From the NCBI GenBank assembly GCA_020634815.1, contig JACKBA010000029.1, positions 20,265 through 84,264 of the forward strand: a stretch of DNA of 64,000 bases, written 5' to 3'. Source of the DNA: Caldilineaceae bacterium (GTDB taxonomy: Bacteria; Chloroflexota; Anaerolineae; Caldilineales; Caldilineaceae). Shown here in pieces: positions 21,225-32,380 of the stretch; the first letter of the stretch is position 1; every line of letters starts with the position of its first letter. The translations under genes were made by a program, and so were the position numbers. Below the pieces are notes generated by a model that worked only from the letters and a program-made list of their open reading frames with translations, searched no databases and was not told the origin of the DNA.

Positions 21225-21632
21225 ATGGACACCCATCCCGCCATCCGCGAGGTCATCGAACTGCACGACTTTTTCCAGGCGTGGCTGACTGCTGCCCTGC
21301 CCAACGACGAAATCACCTTTGCCCGCTTTGCGGAGACGACCGACCCCAGTTTTACGCTCATCACCCCGGATGGAACGGTGCTGGACCACGCCGCGGTGTC
21401 CGGATGGATCCGATCGGCACACGGCAGCCGCCTCGGCTCTCGGCTGTGGACGACCGATCACGCGGTGCGCTATGCGGATGCCGGCTGCGTGCTGGTTACC
21501 TACCACGAGTGGCAGACGCGTGACGGCGTTACCACCTGCCGCATCAGTTCGGCGCTCTTTGCTGCCGGCGATGCAGCGCCCAACGGCCTGCTCTGGCGGC
21601 ACGTCCATGAGACCTGGATCGCCACCGGCTGA
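21225..21632 (+). CDS. NTF2-like / DUF4440-type small protein
   Basis: 135 residues from ATG 21225 (GAGAG about 5 bases before); an ATG at 21213 adds four residues. The pattern of an initial helix (REVIELHDFFQAWLTAAL), then PSFTLITPDGTVLDHAAVSGWI, then alternating strands ending in WRHVHETWI, fits the SnoaL/DUF4440 cone-shaped NTF2-like fold. Such proteins are small ligand-binding or isomerase-like proteins of varied role. Function here is unknown. Standalone gene between two transcription units. Confidence 0.75.
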   Translation: MDTHPAIREVIELHDFFQAWLTAALPNDEITFARFAETTDPSFTLITPDGTVLDHAAVSGWIRSAHGSRLGSRLWTTDHAVRYADAGCVLVTYHEWQTRDGVTTCRISSALFAAGDAAPNGLLWRHVHETWIATG

Positions 21633-21767
21633 ACGACTCCGGCTCAATCACTCCACAATCTTTCCAGAACCTGCCCTTGCTACGGTAGAGCCGACGCGAC
21701 AGTCGGACGAAGCCGGCCGCCGCCCGTGCAGTGAACCACGAAAACCCAAGTTCAGCCGAGGTAACTT

Positions 21768-23303
21768 ATGTCAAAAACGAACGGCGATGTGCCGTACTAC
21801 AACTTGTACATCAACGGCCAGTGGCGAGCGCCGGTTGCCGAACAATACCGCCCGACCATCGATCCCTCCACCGGCGCGACACTGGGCATGATCGCCCAGG
21901 CCGACATCGAGGACACGCGGCTTGCGATCGCGGCGGCGCGCGAGGCGTTCGACGACGGCTACTGGGCCAACATGTCGCCCGGCGAACGCTCGCGACTCCT
22001 CCACGCCCTGGTCGACGCCATCGAGGCGCGCCAGGATGAGATTGCCGAAGCGGAGATGCGCGACGGCGGCTGCACGTGGCGCAAGGCCTACCTGCTCGAC
22101 ATTCCCGTCGGCCTGATTCACTTCCGCCACTTTGCCAAGCTCGCCGACATTGACCCGCTGGAACCGGTGCCGCAGATCACCTTCCCGGCCATGTCCTACA
22201 ACTTCGTGCTGCGCGAGCCTATCGGCGTCTGTGGGCAGATCATCCCGTGGAACTTCCCCTTCCTGATGGCGATCTGGAAGATGGCGCCGGCGCTGGCCGC
22301 CGGCAACACGGTCGTCATCAAGCCGGCGACCTTCACGCCGCTGAGCCTGCTCAAGATGACCGAGATCATCCACGACACGGGGCTGCTGCCGCCGGGCGTC
22401 TTCAACGTGATCACCGGTCCTGGCCAGGTCGTCGGCCCGGAAATCTGCACCAACCCCATGGTCGACAAAATTGCCTTCACCGGCAGCACCGAAGTCGGCC
22501 GCGAGATCATGCAGCAGGCGGCCAGCACCATCAAGAAGGTAACGCTGGAACTGGGCGGCAAGAGCCCGAACATCATCCTCGAGGATGCTGACCTCGACAT
22601 CGCCGTAGATGGCAGCCTGTGGGCAACCTTTATGCACAACGGCCAGGCGTGCGAGTCCGGCACGCGCCTCTTTGTGCCGGCCAGCATCTACGACGAGTTT
22701 ATCGAGCGGCTGGTGACGCGCGCGTCCAAGCTCAAGGTTGGTCTGTCGGGCGAGGGCGAGACCGACCTGGGCCCGCTGATCTCCGCCGGTCAGCTTCGCT
22801 CAGTCGAGGAGTACATCCAGATCGGCATCGAGGAGGGCGCGACGCCGGCGCTGCTCGGCAAGCGGCCAGACGACCCCGAACTACAGGACGGCTTCTTTAT
22901 CTCGCCGACGATCTTCACCGACGTCGACAATTCCATGCGCATCGCCCAGGAAGAGATCTTTGGCCCGGTGTTGTGCGTCATCAAGTACGACGGGCTCGAA
23001 GATGCCATCCGCATGGCCAACGACACGATCTACGGCCTGGCCGCGGGCGTGTGGAGCCGCGACGCCGAGGCCGCGATCAGCGTGGCGAAGCGTTTGCAGG
23101 CCGGCACGATCTGGATCAACGACTACCACATGATCAATGCCGAAGCGCCCTTTGGCGGCTACAAGCAGAGCGGCATCGGCCGCGAGCTGGGCACCTGGGG
23201 TCTCAAGGAGTACATGGAGGTCAAGCACATCCACGTACCGCTGAGCAACGAACGCAGCGGCAAGTTCTGGTTCGACATCGTCACCCCGCAGTTGTCCGAC
23301 TGA
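21768..23303 (+). CDS. Aldehyde dehydrogenase (NAD(P)-dependent)
   Basis: 511 residues, usual length 490-510. Motifs present: IPWNFPFLMAIWKMAPAL (cofactor site), AFTGSTEVGREI (Rossmann), TLELGGKSPNII (general-base Glu) and NGQACESGTRL (catalytic Cys). The C-terminal FGGYKQSGIGRELG is also typical. It oxidises an aldehyde to the acid. The exact substrate is unclear; betaine, gamma-aminobutyraldehyde and general alkanal dehydrogenases all share these motifs. GAGG precedes the ATG. It stands alone, with a palindromic repeat element downstream. Confidence 0.93.
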   Translation: MSKTNGDVPYYNLYINGQWRAPVAEQYRPTIDPSTGATLGMIAQADIEDTRLAIAAAREAFDDGYWANMSPGERSRLLHALVDAIEARQDEIAEAEMRDGGCTWRKAYLLDIPVGLIHFRHFAKLADIDPLEPVPQITFPAMSYNFVLREPIGVCGQIIPWNFPFLMAIWKMAPALAAGNTVVIKPATFTPLSLLKMTEIIHDTGLLPPGVFNVITGPGQVVGPEICTNPMVDKIAFTGSTEVGREIMQQAASTIKKVTLELGGKSPNIILEDADLDIAVDGSLWATFMHNGQACESGTRLFVPASIYDEFIERLVTRASKLKVGLSGEGETDLGPLISAGQLRSVEEYIQIGIEEGATPALLGKRPDDPELQDGFFISPTIFTDVDNSMRIAQEEIFGPVLCVIKYDGLEDAIRMANDTIYGLAAGVWSRDAEAAISVAKRLQAGTIWINDYHMINAEAPFGGYKQSGIGRELGTWGLKEYMEVKHIHVPLSNERSGKFWFDIVTPQLSD

Positions 23304-23450
23304 CGCGTACGCAACTTCGAATCGAACGGCTTTGAGCAGCGGGTCGCCCATCCGGGCGGCCCGCTATCGATTTGTCAGCGAAATGTCGCGTTTGGTTACG
23401 GATGCCCGCCACTCATCTGCTATGATTGTGTGATGGTTTTTTCCGAAACA

Positions 23451-23541
23451 CAGTAGTTCACGATTCTCGCCGTAGTGACGACTTCAGTCGTTGACTTCCT
23501 CTGGAACGGCTGAAGCCGTTACTACACATCGTGAACTGCTG
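23451..23541. repeat. Large nested palindrome (MITE- or REP-like element, GTAGTnACGnCTTCAG family)
   Basis: Outer arms 23451-23464 (CAGTAGTTCACGAT) and 23528-23541 (ATCGTGAACTGCTG) are inverted with one mismatch. Inner arms 23472-23492 and 23505-23525 are inverted copies with four mismatches over 21 bp. Each inner arm is itself a palindrome (ACGACTTCAGTCGT; AACGGCTGAAGCCGTT). The whole can fold into a cruciform. It lies between the aldehyde dehydrogenase and the antiporter genes. Confidence 0.8.
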
Positions 23542-23570
23542 AAACAACGGTTGATTGAGGGAGCGCTGGT

Positions 23571-24686
23571 ATGGGGATGACGGTTCTGGCGATGATCGGC
23601 GGGCTTGCCATCCTGGTGACCGGCGCCGAGATCATGGTGCGCGGGGCGAGCCGGCTGGCGGCTGCGCTCGGCGTGCCGCCGCTGATCATTGGGCTGACGA
23701 TCGTTGCGTTCGGCACCAGTTCGCCCGAACTGGCCGTGAGCTTGCAGTCGGCGTTATCCGGCCAGCCGCAACTGGCGCTGGGCAACGTGATCGGCAGCAA
23801 TATCCTCAATGTGCTGCTCATCCTCGGAGCGTCGGCGCTTATTATCCCGCTGGTCGTCGCGCAGCAACTGGTGCGCCTGGACGTGCCGATCATGATCGGC
23901 GCCTCCGTGCTGGTCTGGGTGCTGGCGCTCAACGGCACGCTCGGCCGGTTCGAGGGCGCGCTCCTCTTTGCCTGCATGATTCTCTACCTGGGCTTTCTGA
24001 TCTGGCAGAGCCGGCGCGAACGCGACAAAGCAGTCAAGGACGAATACGCTGCGGAATATGCCGAACGCGAGCCGCGCAGCGCCGGCCGCACGGTGCTCAA
24101 TGTCGTCCTCATCGTGGCCGGCCTGGCGATGCTGGTCTTCGGCTCGCAGCTCTTTGTCGATGGCGCCAGCACGCTGGCACGCTCCTTCGGCATGAGCGAA
24201 CTGGTCATCGGCCTGACCATTGTGGCGGTCGGCACATCCATGCCAGAAATTGCCGCCTCGCTGCTTGCGGCGTTCAAGGGAGAGCGCGACATCGCCGTAG
24301 GCAACGTTGTGGGCAGCAACCTCTTCAACCTGCTCTCTGTGCTGGGGCTGACCGCCTTCTTTGCGCCGGACGGCATCCCGATCAGTTCCACCGTGCTGAG
24401 CGTAGACCTGCCGTTCATGGTCGCGGTCGCCGTGGCCTGCCTGCCCATCTTCTTGACCGGCAACGTGATCTCCCGCTGGGAGGGCGCCATCTTTCTGGGC
24501 TACTACGTGGCGTATACCGCGTATCTGCTGCTCAACGCCGCCGATCACCCGCGCCTGTTGCAGTACCGCGACTTCATGCTGCTCTTCGTCGTGCCGCTCA
24601 CTGTGCTCACCCTGGGCATCGCGCTGGCCGGTGAACTACGCAGCCGTCGTGCCAACAACAACTCCGAACATACGCTAAATTCTTGA
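23571..24686 (+). CDS. Sodium/calcium-type cation antiporter (CaCA family), copy 1
   Basis: 371 residues with about ten membrane segments in two inverted halves. Each half carries the alpha-repeat motif: GTSSPELAVSLQSALSG ... GNVIGSNILNVLLILG in the first, GTSMPEIAASLLAAFKGE ... GNVVGSNLFNLLSVLG in the second. The acidic residues in GTSxPE bind cation. It is a YrbG-like exchanger moving Na+, H+ or K+ against Ca2+. The cytoplasmic loop QSRRERDKAVKDEYAAEYAEREPR joins the halves. It is followed within 20 bp by a close paralogue, forming a tandem pair and probably one transcript. Confidence 0.92.
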   Translation: MGMTVLAMIGGLAILVTGAEIMVRGASRLAAALGVPPLIIGLTIVAFGTSSPELAVSLQSALSGQPQLALGNVIGSNILNVLLILGASALIIPLVVAQQLVRLDVPIMIGASVLVWVLALNGTLGRFEGALLFACMILYLGFLIWQSRRERDKAVKDEYAAEYAEREPRSAGRTVLNVVLIVAGLAMLVFGSQLFVDGASTLARSFGMSELVIGLTIVAVGTSMPEIAASLLAAFKGERDIAVGNVVGSNLFNLLSVLGLTAFFAPDGIPISSTVLSVDLPFMVAVAVACLPIFLTGNVISRWEGAIFLGYYVAYTAYLLLNAADHPRLLQYRDFMLLFVVPLTVLTLGIALAGELRSRRANNNSEHTLNS

Positions 24687-24706
24687 GATTCTCTGAGGCA
24701 AACTCT

Positions 24707-25810
24707 ATGTCGTGGATGGCAGTGGGGTTACTTATCGGCGGGTTGATCACCCTCGTTGTGGGGGCGGAGGCGCTCGTGCGCGGGGCAAGTCGGCTCGCCG
24801 CAGCGCTGGGTATCGCGCCGCTCGTCATCGGCCTGACCATCGTGGCGTTCGGCACCAGCTCGCCCGAGCTGGCCGTGAGCGTGCAGTCGGCGCTGAGCGG
24901 ACAGGCCGACATTGCGCTGGGCAACGTAGTGGGGAGCAACATCTTCAACGTGCTCTTCATCCTGGGCCTGTCGGCGGTGATCGTGCCGCTCGTCGTGGCG
25001 CAACAACTGGTGCGGCTGGATGTGCCGCTCATGATCGGCGTCTCGGCGCTCGTGTGGGTGCTGGCGCTGGACGGCAGCATTGCGCGCTGGGAAGGCGTGC
25101 TGCTCTTTGCCGGCATCATCGCCTACACGCTTTTCCTCATCGTCCAGAGTCGCCGCGAGAAGAACAAAGAGGTCACCGACGAATATGCCGGCGAATATGC
25201 CGAACGCGAGCCGCGCACCTGGCAGCGCACCGCGCTCAACATTGCGCTGGCGATCGGTGGACTGGTGTTGCTGGTGCTTGGCGCGCGCTGGTTTGTCGAC
25301 GGCGCCACGCAACTGGCACGCTCGTTCGGGCTGAGCGAGTTGATCATCGGCCTGACCATCGTGGCGGCCGGCACCTCCATGCCGGAGGTAGCGACCTCCA
25401 TCGTGGCAGCATTGCGCGGGGAACGCGACATTGCCGTGGGCAACGTCGTCGGCAGCAATATCTTCAATCTACTGGCTGTGCTTGGGCTGACCGCGGTCGT
25501 GGCGCCGGGCGAGGGAGTCGCCGTCGCGCGCGGCATGGTGACCGTGGACCTGCCCTTCATGGTCGCCGTGGCGGTGACCTGCCTGCCCATCTTCTTCACC
25601 GGCCACACCATCGCCCGTTGGGAGGGCGTCGTCTTCCTTGCGTACTACGGCGTCTACACCGCCTACCTCTTCCTCACCGCCACGCAACACGCTGCGCTCG
25701 ACGAGTTCAGCACCGCCCTGTTCTTCTTCGTCATCCCGCTGACGCTGATCACGCTGGGCGTTTCGATGACACGGGAGCTTCGGCAGAGACAGGTAATGCG
25801 TAAAGCGTAA
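24707..25810 (+). CDS. Sodium/calcium-type cation antiporter (CaCA family), copy 2
   Basis: 367 residues from ATG 24707, preceded by GAGGCAA; an in-frame TTG at 24683 lies inside the previous gene's end. It closely matches the upstream copy throughout, including both alpha repeats (GTSSPELAVSVQSALSGQ; GTSMPEVATSIVAALRGE) and the linker QSRREKNKEVTDEYAGEYAE, so it arose by tandem duplication. The final codons (VMRKA and the stop) fall inside the GTAATGCGTAA-type repeat, so the repeat has replaced or extended the original C-terminus. Two paralogues could form a heterodimer or have different ion preference (inference). Confidence 0.92.
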   Translation: MSWMAVGLLIGGLITLVVGAEALVRGASRLAAALGIAPLVIGLTIVAFGTSSPELAVSVQSALSGQADIALGNVVGSNIFNVLFILGLSAVIVPLVVAQQLVRLDVPLMIGVSALVWVLALDGSIARWEGVLLFAGIIAYTLFLIVQSRREKNKEVTDEYAGEYAEREPRTWQRTALNIALAIGGLVLLVLGARWFVDGATQLARSFGLSELIIGLTIVAAGTSMPEVATSIVAALRGERDIAVGNVVGSNIFNLLAVLGLTAVVAPGEGVAVARGMVTVDLPFMVAVAVTCLPIFFTGHTIARWEGVVFLAYYGVYTAYLFLTATQHAALDEFSTALFFFVIPLTLITLGVSMTRELRQRQVMRKA

Positions 25811-25940
25811 TGCGTAACTCGTGACTGTGTGTAGGTAGAGACGGCTCGCCTTGCGCCATACTCCCAGCCAACGACCAAGCCTGACTCTTAACGCATCACG
25901 CAGCGCAGATTACGCATTACGCACTACGCATTACGTTAAC
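25794..25940. repeat. Convergent-gene inverted repeat (GTAATGCGTAA units)
   Basis: The left arm (25794-25822, GTAATGCGTAAAGCGTAATG...) is inverted at 25888-25940 (ACGCATTACGCACTACGCAT...). The units are degenerate 6-10-mers. It spans the end of the second antiporter gene and reaches almost to the end of the rhamnulokinase gene, so it lies between two convergent genes where a bidirectional terminator would be expected. Confidence 0.8.
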
Positions 25941-25949
25941 CACTTCCCC

Positions 25950-27452
<1,503 letters not shown>

Positions 27453-27477
27453 GCCGGTATCCTTTCAAGTGTTGCGG

Positions 27478-28302
27478 TCAAACGTACTCGACCGTGATCT
27501 GGGCCGCATCGAGCGCGCGGCGATGATCCTCGCCAAGCCCGTTATCGACAATGAGCAGATCGATCTCTTCTGGCAGCAGCGAGGTGGCGACATAGACGCT
27601 GGCAAACTTGGCGTGGTCGACCAGCGCGACCTTGCGCAGCGCCGTCTCGGCCATGGCGCGCTTCATCTGTGCCTCGCGCAGGTCGGACTCCATCATCCCC
27701 TGCTCGGCGCTAAAGGCGCGGCAACTGAGAAAGGCGATGTCCACGTGCAGGCGGCGCAGCAGGTTCGGGCTGAGCGTGTCGACGAGGCTGCTGGTGCGGC
27801 GGCGCAGAATCCCGCCCACGACGATGGTCGTCACGTCGGGTGCAAAGCTCAGCTCCAGCGCGGCGTAGAGCCCGGTCGTGATGACGGTGAGGTTGTGCAT
27901 ATCGCGCAGCAACCGGGTCATCTGGAAGGCGGTCGTGCTGCCGTCCAGGAAGATCGTGGTGCCGGGCTGGATCAGTTCGACGGCACGGGCGGCGACGCGC
28001 CGTTTTTCTTCCAGGTTCAACTGCTGGCGAGCGGCAAAGCGCAACTCCAACTGCCCGCGCCCCGAGACGACGGCGCCGCCGCGCACGCGCGTCAGGTAGC
28101 CTTGCTCCTCCAGTTGCTGCAAATCCTTGCGGGTCGTTACCTCCGAGACACCCAGCCGCTGGCTAAGCTCGGAAACCGATACCTCGTCCTGCTCGCGCAA
28201 GACCTGAATGATACGTTCGCGGCGTTCTTCACTGCTCAGTGGCACTGCCGTGGGGTCGAAAAATGCTGCTTCAGGGTTGATCAGATCGTCGTCGTCAATC
28301 AT
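27478..28302 (-). CDS. DeoR-family transcriptional regulator
   Basis: 274 residues from the ATG at 28302, with GGAG 9-12 bases upstream. The winged helix-turn-helix (RRERIIQVLREQDEVSVSEL ... LGVSEVTTRKDLQQLEEQGYLTRVRGGAV) is diagnostic of DeoR. The C-terminal DeoRC sensor domain contains IFLDGSTTAFQMTRLL and SCRAFSAEQGMMESDLREA, which bind phosphorylated sugars. It probably controls the polyol operon in which it lies, releasing DNA on binding a sugar phosphate. An N-terminal acidic stretch (IDDDDLINPEAAFFDP) of about 25 residues precedes the helix-turn-helix and is longer than usual. It has its own extended -10 promoter at 28526. Confidence 0.92.
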   Translation of the reverse strand: MIDDDDLINPEAAFFDPTAVPLSSEERRERIIQVLREQDEVSVSELSQRLGVSEVTTRKDLQQLEEQGYLTRVRGGAVVSGRGQLELRFAARQQLNLEEKRRVAARAVELIQPGTTIFLDGSTTAFQMTRLLRDMHNLTVITTGLYAALELSFAPDVTTIVVGGILRRRTSSLVDTLSPNLLRRLHVDIAFLSCRAFSAEQGMMESDLREAQMKRAMAETALRKVALVDHAKFASVYVATSLLPEEIDLLIVDNGLGEDHRRALDAAQITVEYV

Positions 28303-28526
28303 ACCTGGGTCTCCTCTATTCTTTTGCGTCGGTGGGCTATGCACCACAAGGCGCATCGCCGGATGAATGCCATGGCGTGTATTGCACTGTCAGCTTCAGC
28401 CGTGAAGATTCCCAGGGCGACGAAACGCCAGGATCGGGCTGCTTTTGTGCCGGGCTTTGTCGCCGGGAGCGCTGGGAACCTTTCCAAACTGGGCGTCATC
28501 GAAACAGCAACGCACGCAGATCGCCA

Positions 28527-29794
<1,268 letters not shown>

Positions 29795-29798
<4 letters not shown>

Positions 29799-30577
29799 CG
29801 CATCTCTTGCCCGCCGGTGACGTTGATGGCCTGACCGGTCATGTAGCTCGACTGGTCGGAGGCCAGGAAGACGAGCACGTTGGTGACGTCTTCGTAGGTG
29901 CAGCCGCGACGCATGGGCACCTGGTCGATGTAGCGTTGGCGCACCTCCTCCTCGGAGACGCCCAGCCGCTTGCTGTACTGCTCGTAGAGCGAGCCGACCC
30001 ACAGTGGCGAGTCGAGCAGATTGCCGGGACAGATGGCGTTGACGCGCACGCCGTACTCGGCCAGTTCCAGCGCGATGCTCTGCGTCAGGCCGATGCCGCC
30101 AAACTTGGACGCGGCATAGGCGCCATTCTTGAAGCTCCCCTTCTTGCCCGACTTGGAGTTGATTTGGATGATCACGCCGCTTTTCTGGCGCTTCATCACC
30201 GCGGCCGCGTACTTGGCGCAGAGAAAGTAGCCGGTGAGATTCACATCCATGACCAGCTTCCAGTCGCGCAGGTTCATCTCATCGACGGGGCTGGAGCGCA
30301 CGACGCCGGCGTTGGCGACCAGGATGTCCAGCCGGCCAAACTCGCTGACCACGGCGTCGACCATCTCACGCACCTGCTCCTCGTCCGCCACATTCACCGG
30401 CAGCGCAATGGCGCGGCGGCCCGTCTCGTTGGCAACGGCCAGCGCCGTTTGCTCCGCCTGCTCGGCGTTGAGATCGGCCACCACGACGTCGCACCCCTCG
30501 CGCGCCAGCCGCAAACAGATGGCAGCGCCCAGTCCCTGGGCGCCGCCGGTAACCAATGCAACTCGATCACTCAACAT
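29795..30577 (-). CDS. Short-chain dehydrogenase/reductase, sorbitol-6-phosphate 2-dehydrogenase-like
   Basis: 260 residues from ATG 30577 (MLSDRVALVTGGAQG); earlier in-frame codons lie in repeat sequence. SDR motifs: TGGAQGLGAAI (cofactor), NAGVV, catalytic Ser in NSKSGKKGS, and YAASK (Tyr-Lys). The segment QINSKSGKKGSFKNGAYAAS and the ending GGQEMR match the SrlD group of sorbitol-6-phosphate dehydrogenases. It would convert sorbitol 6-phosphate to fructose 6-phosphate with NAD. AAAGGG within the upstream repeat serves as its ribosome site. Coupled by 4-bp overlap to the mannitol-dehydrogenase-like gene. Confidence 0.85.
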
Positions 30578-30591
30578 CGTTTCAGTATTCC

Positions 30592-30637
30592 CTTTGTGCA
30601 ACTTTGCGTCTTTGCGCCTTCGTGGCTCTCTTCTCTT
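30592..30637. repeat. Half-copy of the GAGAGCCGCAAAGACGC repeat family (copy 2)
   Basis: Read on the minus strand, GAGAGCCACGAAGGCGCAAA and following CGCAAAG units form a single arm without the inverted partner. It starts about 20 bases after the double-Rossmann dehydrogenase stop codon, and its end (AAAGGG) provides the ribosome site of the SDR gene. Confidence 0.7.
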
Positions 30638-30646
30638 TTTCTTGCT

Positions 30647-32350
30647 CTACAGCATTACCTTCAGCAATTCATCCTCTGCTTCACGTGTCCACATGCCGTC
30701 GGCATCCAGTTTGGCCGCCACCGTCGGCAGCACCTGGTCGAGTTCGGTCAGCGGCGTGAGCGGCAGCGGCTTGCCCAGGTTCGGGTAGATGACCACCTTA
30801 CCGGCAAAGCGCCCGTCCGCCACCGCGTGCAGCCCGTCGCCCACACCTTCCAGCCCGGCAATTGCGGCCACCGAGTGGTTGGTCGGCAGTTGCTTGCTCT
30901 CCACCAGGTCGCGCATGTGGCGCAGGTCGTCGATGGACGAACCGCTCGTGCCGGTGAAGCGCAGCCCGCGCTGGGCAACCGGATTCAGGTCCAGCTCGAC
31001 CATGGTGCCGCGTGCCAGGCCGGCAAAGACATTGACCACAGCATTGTCCCCCACGACCGACGCGGCCTGCTGCACGGCATCCGTCGTCGGCGCCATGATC
31101 ACCACGTCGTCGTAGCCCGCGCCGCCCGACTCGGCCCACTTCTGCGCCAGGAAGGCCGCCTCGTCGGCAAACTGGTCGCGCGAGAGGAAGGCGATTTCCA
31201 CGCCGAAGTCGGCGGCCTGGCGCTCGAACTGGCGGCGCACAGGCGCCATGCGCGCGGCATGCAGGTTGGACGCCACGACCTTGCCTGGCCGCCCCGGCAT
31301 GGAGAGCGCGCGTAGCAGGTGCATCTGCCCCATGGGGCCGGCCGCGCCCAGGATCCAGCAGGCGCCGCCCTCCTTGAGCTGCGTGCGCACGGGCGTGTAG
31401 GCTGCAGAAAGATCCTTCGAATCGGTGCCGGCGACGAGCAGATTGTCGTAGTGCATGCGGCCAATATCCACGGCGACCGGGCGCTCCAACGGCTTGGCGA
31501 GCACCAGGTTGAAGATCGCACCGTTGGCCAGCCGCGGGAAAACGCGCTCGCACAGCGCAGCGTCGCCGCCCAGCACGACGATGTCGTTGTAGCGCGTGCT
31601 GCCGTCGTCGCCCTCCTGCACCGCAACGCCGGCGGAGGCAGCCCAGACGCGCACCTGCTCGGCGAAGGCGGCGTCGCTCACGTCGAGCACGACCGTGGCC
31701 GGGCGCCAGTTGGCAGCCTCACCCAGCGTCACGCCGGCGCCGTCGCCTACCAGCCAGACCGTGCCGCCTTCTTGCCACTGCGTGCGGTAGACGACGGTGT
31801 ACGACGCCTCGACGCACGCCCACGGCTCGCAGAGCGCGACCTCAGCGTAGCCATCTTCGGCGTCGACCGGCACCAGGTAGTTGCCGTGGTCGCCGTTCAG
31901 CACGCGCCAGTCGACGAGGCTATAGCGCGAGAAGCCGCCCTGAATCTCATAGCCGTAAGCATAGGGCTTGCCGCCCAGGTAGATATCGGCCTGCACGATG
32001 AAGCGGTCGCCGGGCTTGTACGTGTCGCGCAGCTTCTCGCCCGCCTCGATGATAGTCAGCGCCACCTCGTGGCCAAGCACGACCGGCTCATCCTTCATCT
32101 TGCGGTGGATGCGCGGGTGATTCTCGCCGGCGCGGATGACCTTGATGTCGGAGAAGCAGATGCCGACCGCATCGTGGCGCACCAGCAGTTCCTCGGGGCC
32201 GGGCGCGCGCATGGGCACATCCATGGCGCCGCCCTCTTTGCCGAGATTCTCCCAGCCGGCGCCGTAGAGCGGCCACAGGCGGTTGTCCGCGGGCGCCGGC
32301 TCACCGGCGGCGCGGTAGTTCTGCACTTTGGCAGTGGTTGATTCACTCAT
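30647..32350 (-). CDS. Zinc-type alcohol dehydrogenase with two Rossmann-like domains
   Basis: 567 residues from ATG 32350 (AAGGAT upstream), against 340-410 for normal family members. The N-terminal GroES-like catalytic domain has GICFSDIK (Cys), GHEVALTI (His-Glu) and CEPWACVEASY (Glu), but no four-cysteine structural zinc cluster, as in sorbose-1-phosphate reductases. The extra length is explained by two nucleotide-binding-like segments. A first, degenerate one follows GGTVWLVGDGAGVTLGEAA (about residue 195). The second follows GGACWILGAAGPMGQMHLL (about residue 345) and has the intact GxGxxG pattern. A polyol or sugar-phosphate oxidation role is inferred from the operon. Confidence 0.8.
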   Translation of the reverse strand: MSESTTAKVQNYRAAGEPAPADNRLWPLYGAGWENLGKEGGAMDVPMRAPGPEELLVRHDAVGICFSDIKVIRAGENHPRIHRKMKDEPVVLGHEVALTIIEAGEKLRDTYKPGDRFIVQADIYLGGKPYAYGYEIQGGFSRYSLVDWRVLNGDHGNYLVPVDAEDGYAEVALCEPWACVEASYTVVYRTQWQEGGTVWLVGDGAGVTLGEAANWRPATVVLDVSDAAFAEQVRVWAASAGVAVQEGDDGSTRYNDIVVLGGDAALCERVFPRLANGAIFNLVLAKPLERPVAVDIGRMHYDNLLVAGTDSKDLSAAYTPVRTQLKEGGACWILGAAGPMGQMHLLRALSMPGRPGKVVASNLHAARMAPVRRQFERQAADFGVEIAFLSRDQFADEAAFLAQKWAESGGAGYDDVVIMAPTTDAVQQAASVVGDNAVVNVFAGLARGTMVELDLNPVAQRGLRFTGTSGSSIDDLRHMRDLVESKQLPTNHSVAAIAGLEGVGDGLHAVADGRFAGKVVIYPNLGKPLPLTPLTELDQVLPTVAAKLDADGMWTREAEDELLKVML

Positions 32351-32380
32351 GATGTCGCTATCCTTCACTGTTCATTGGCG

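Noticed and set aside
23451..23541. tRNA or riboswitch
   Set aside because: The strong stems do not form a cloverleaf and no conserved riboswitch core is visible; the structure is explained by nested palindromes.
29807..31315. 502-residue plus-strand frame
   Set aside because: Antisense to the SDR and dehydrogenase genes, composition is His/Arg/Asp-rich shadow typical of GC-rich coding DNA, with no domain.
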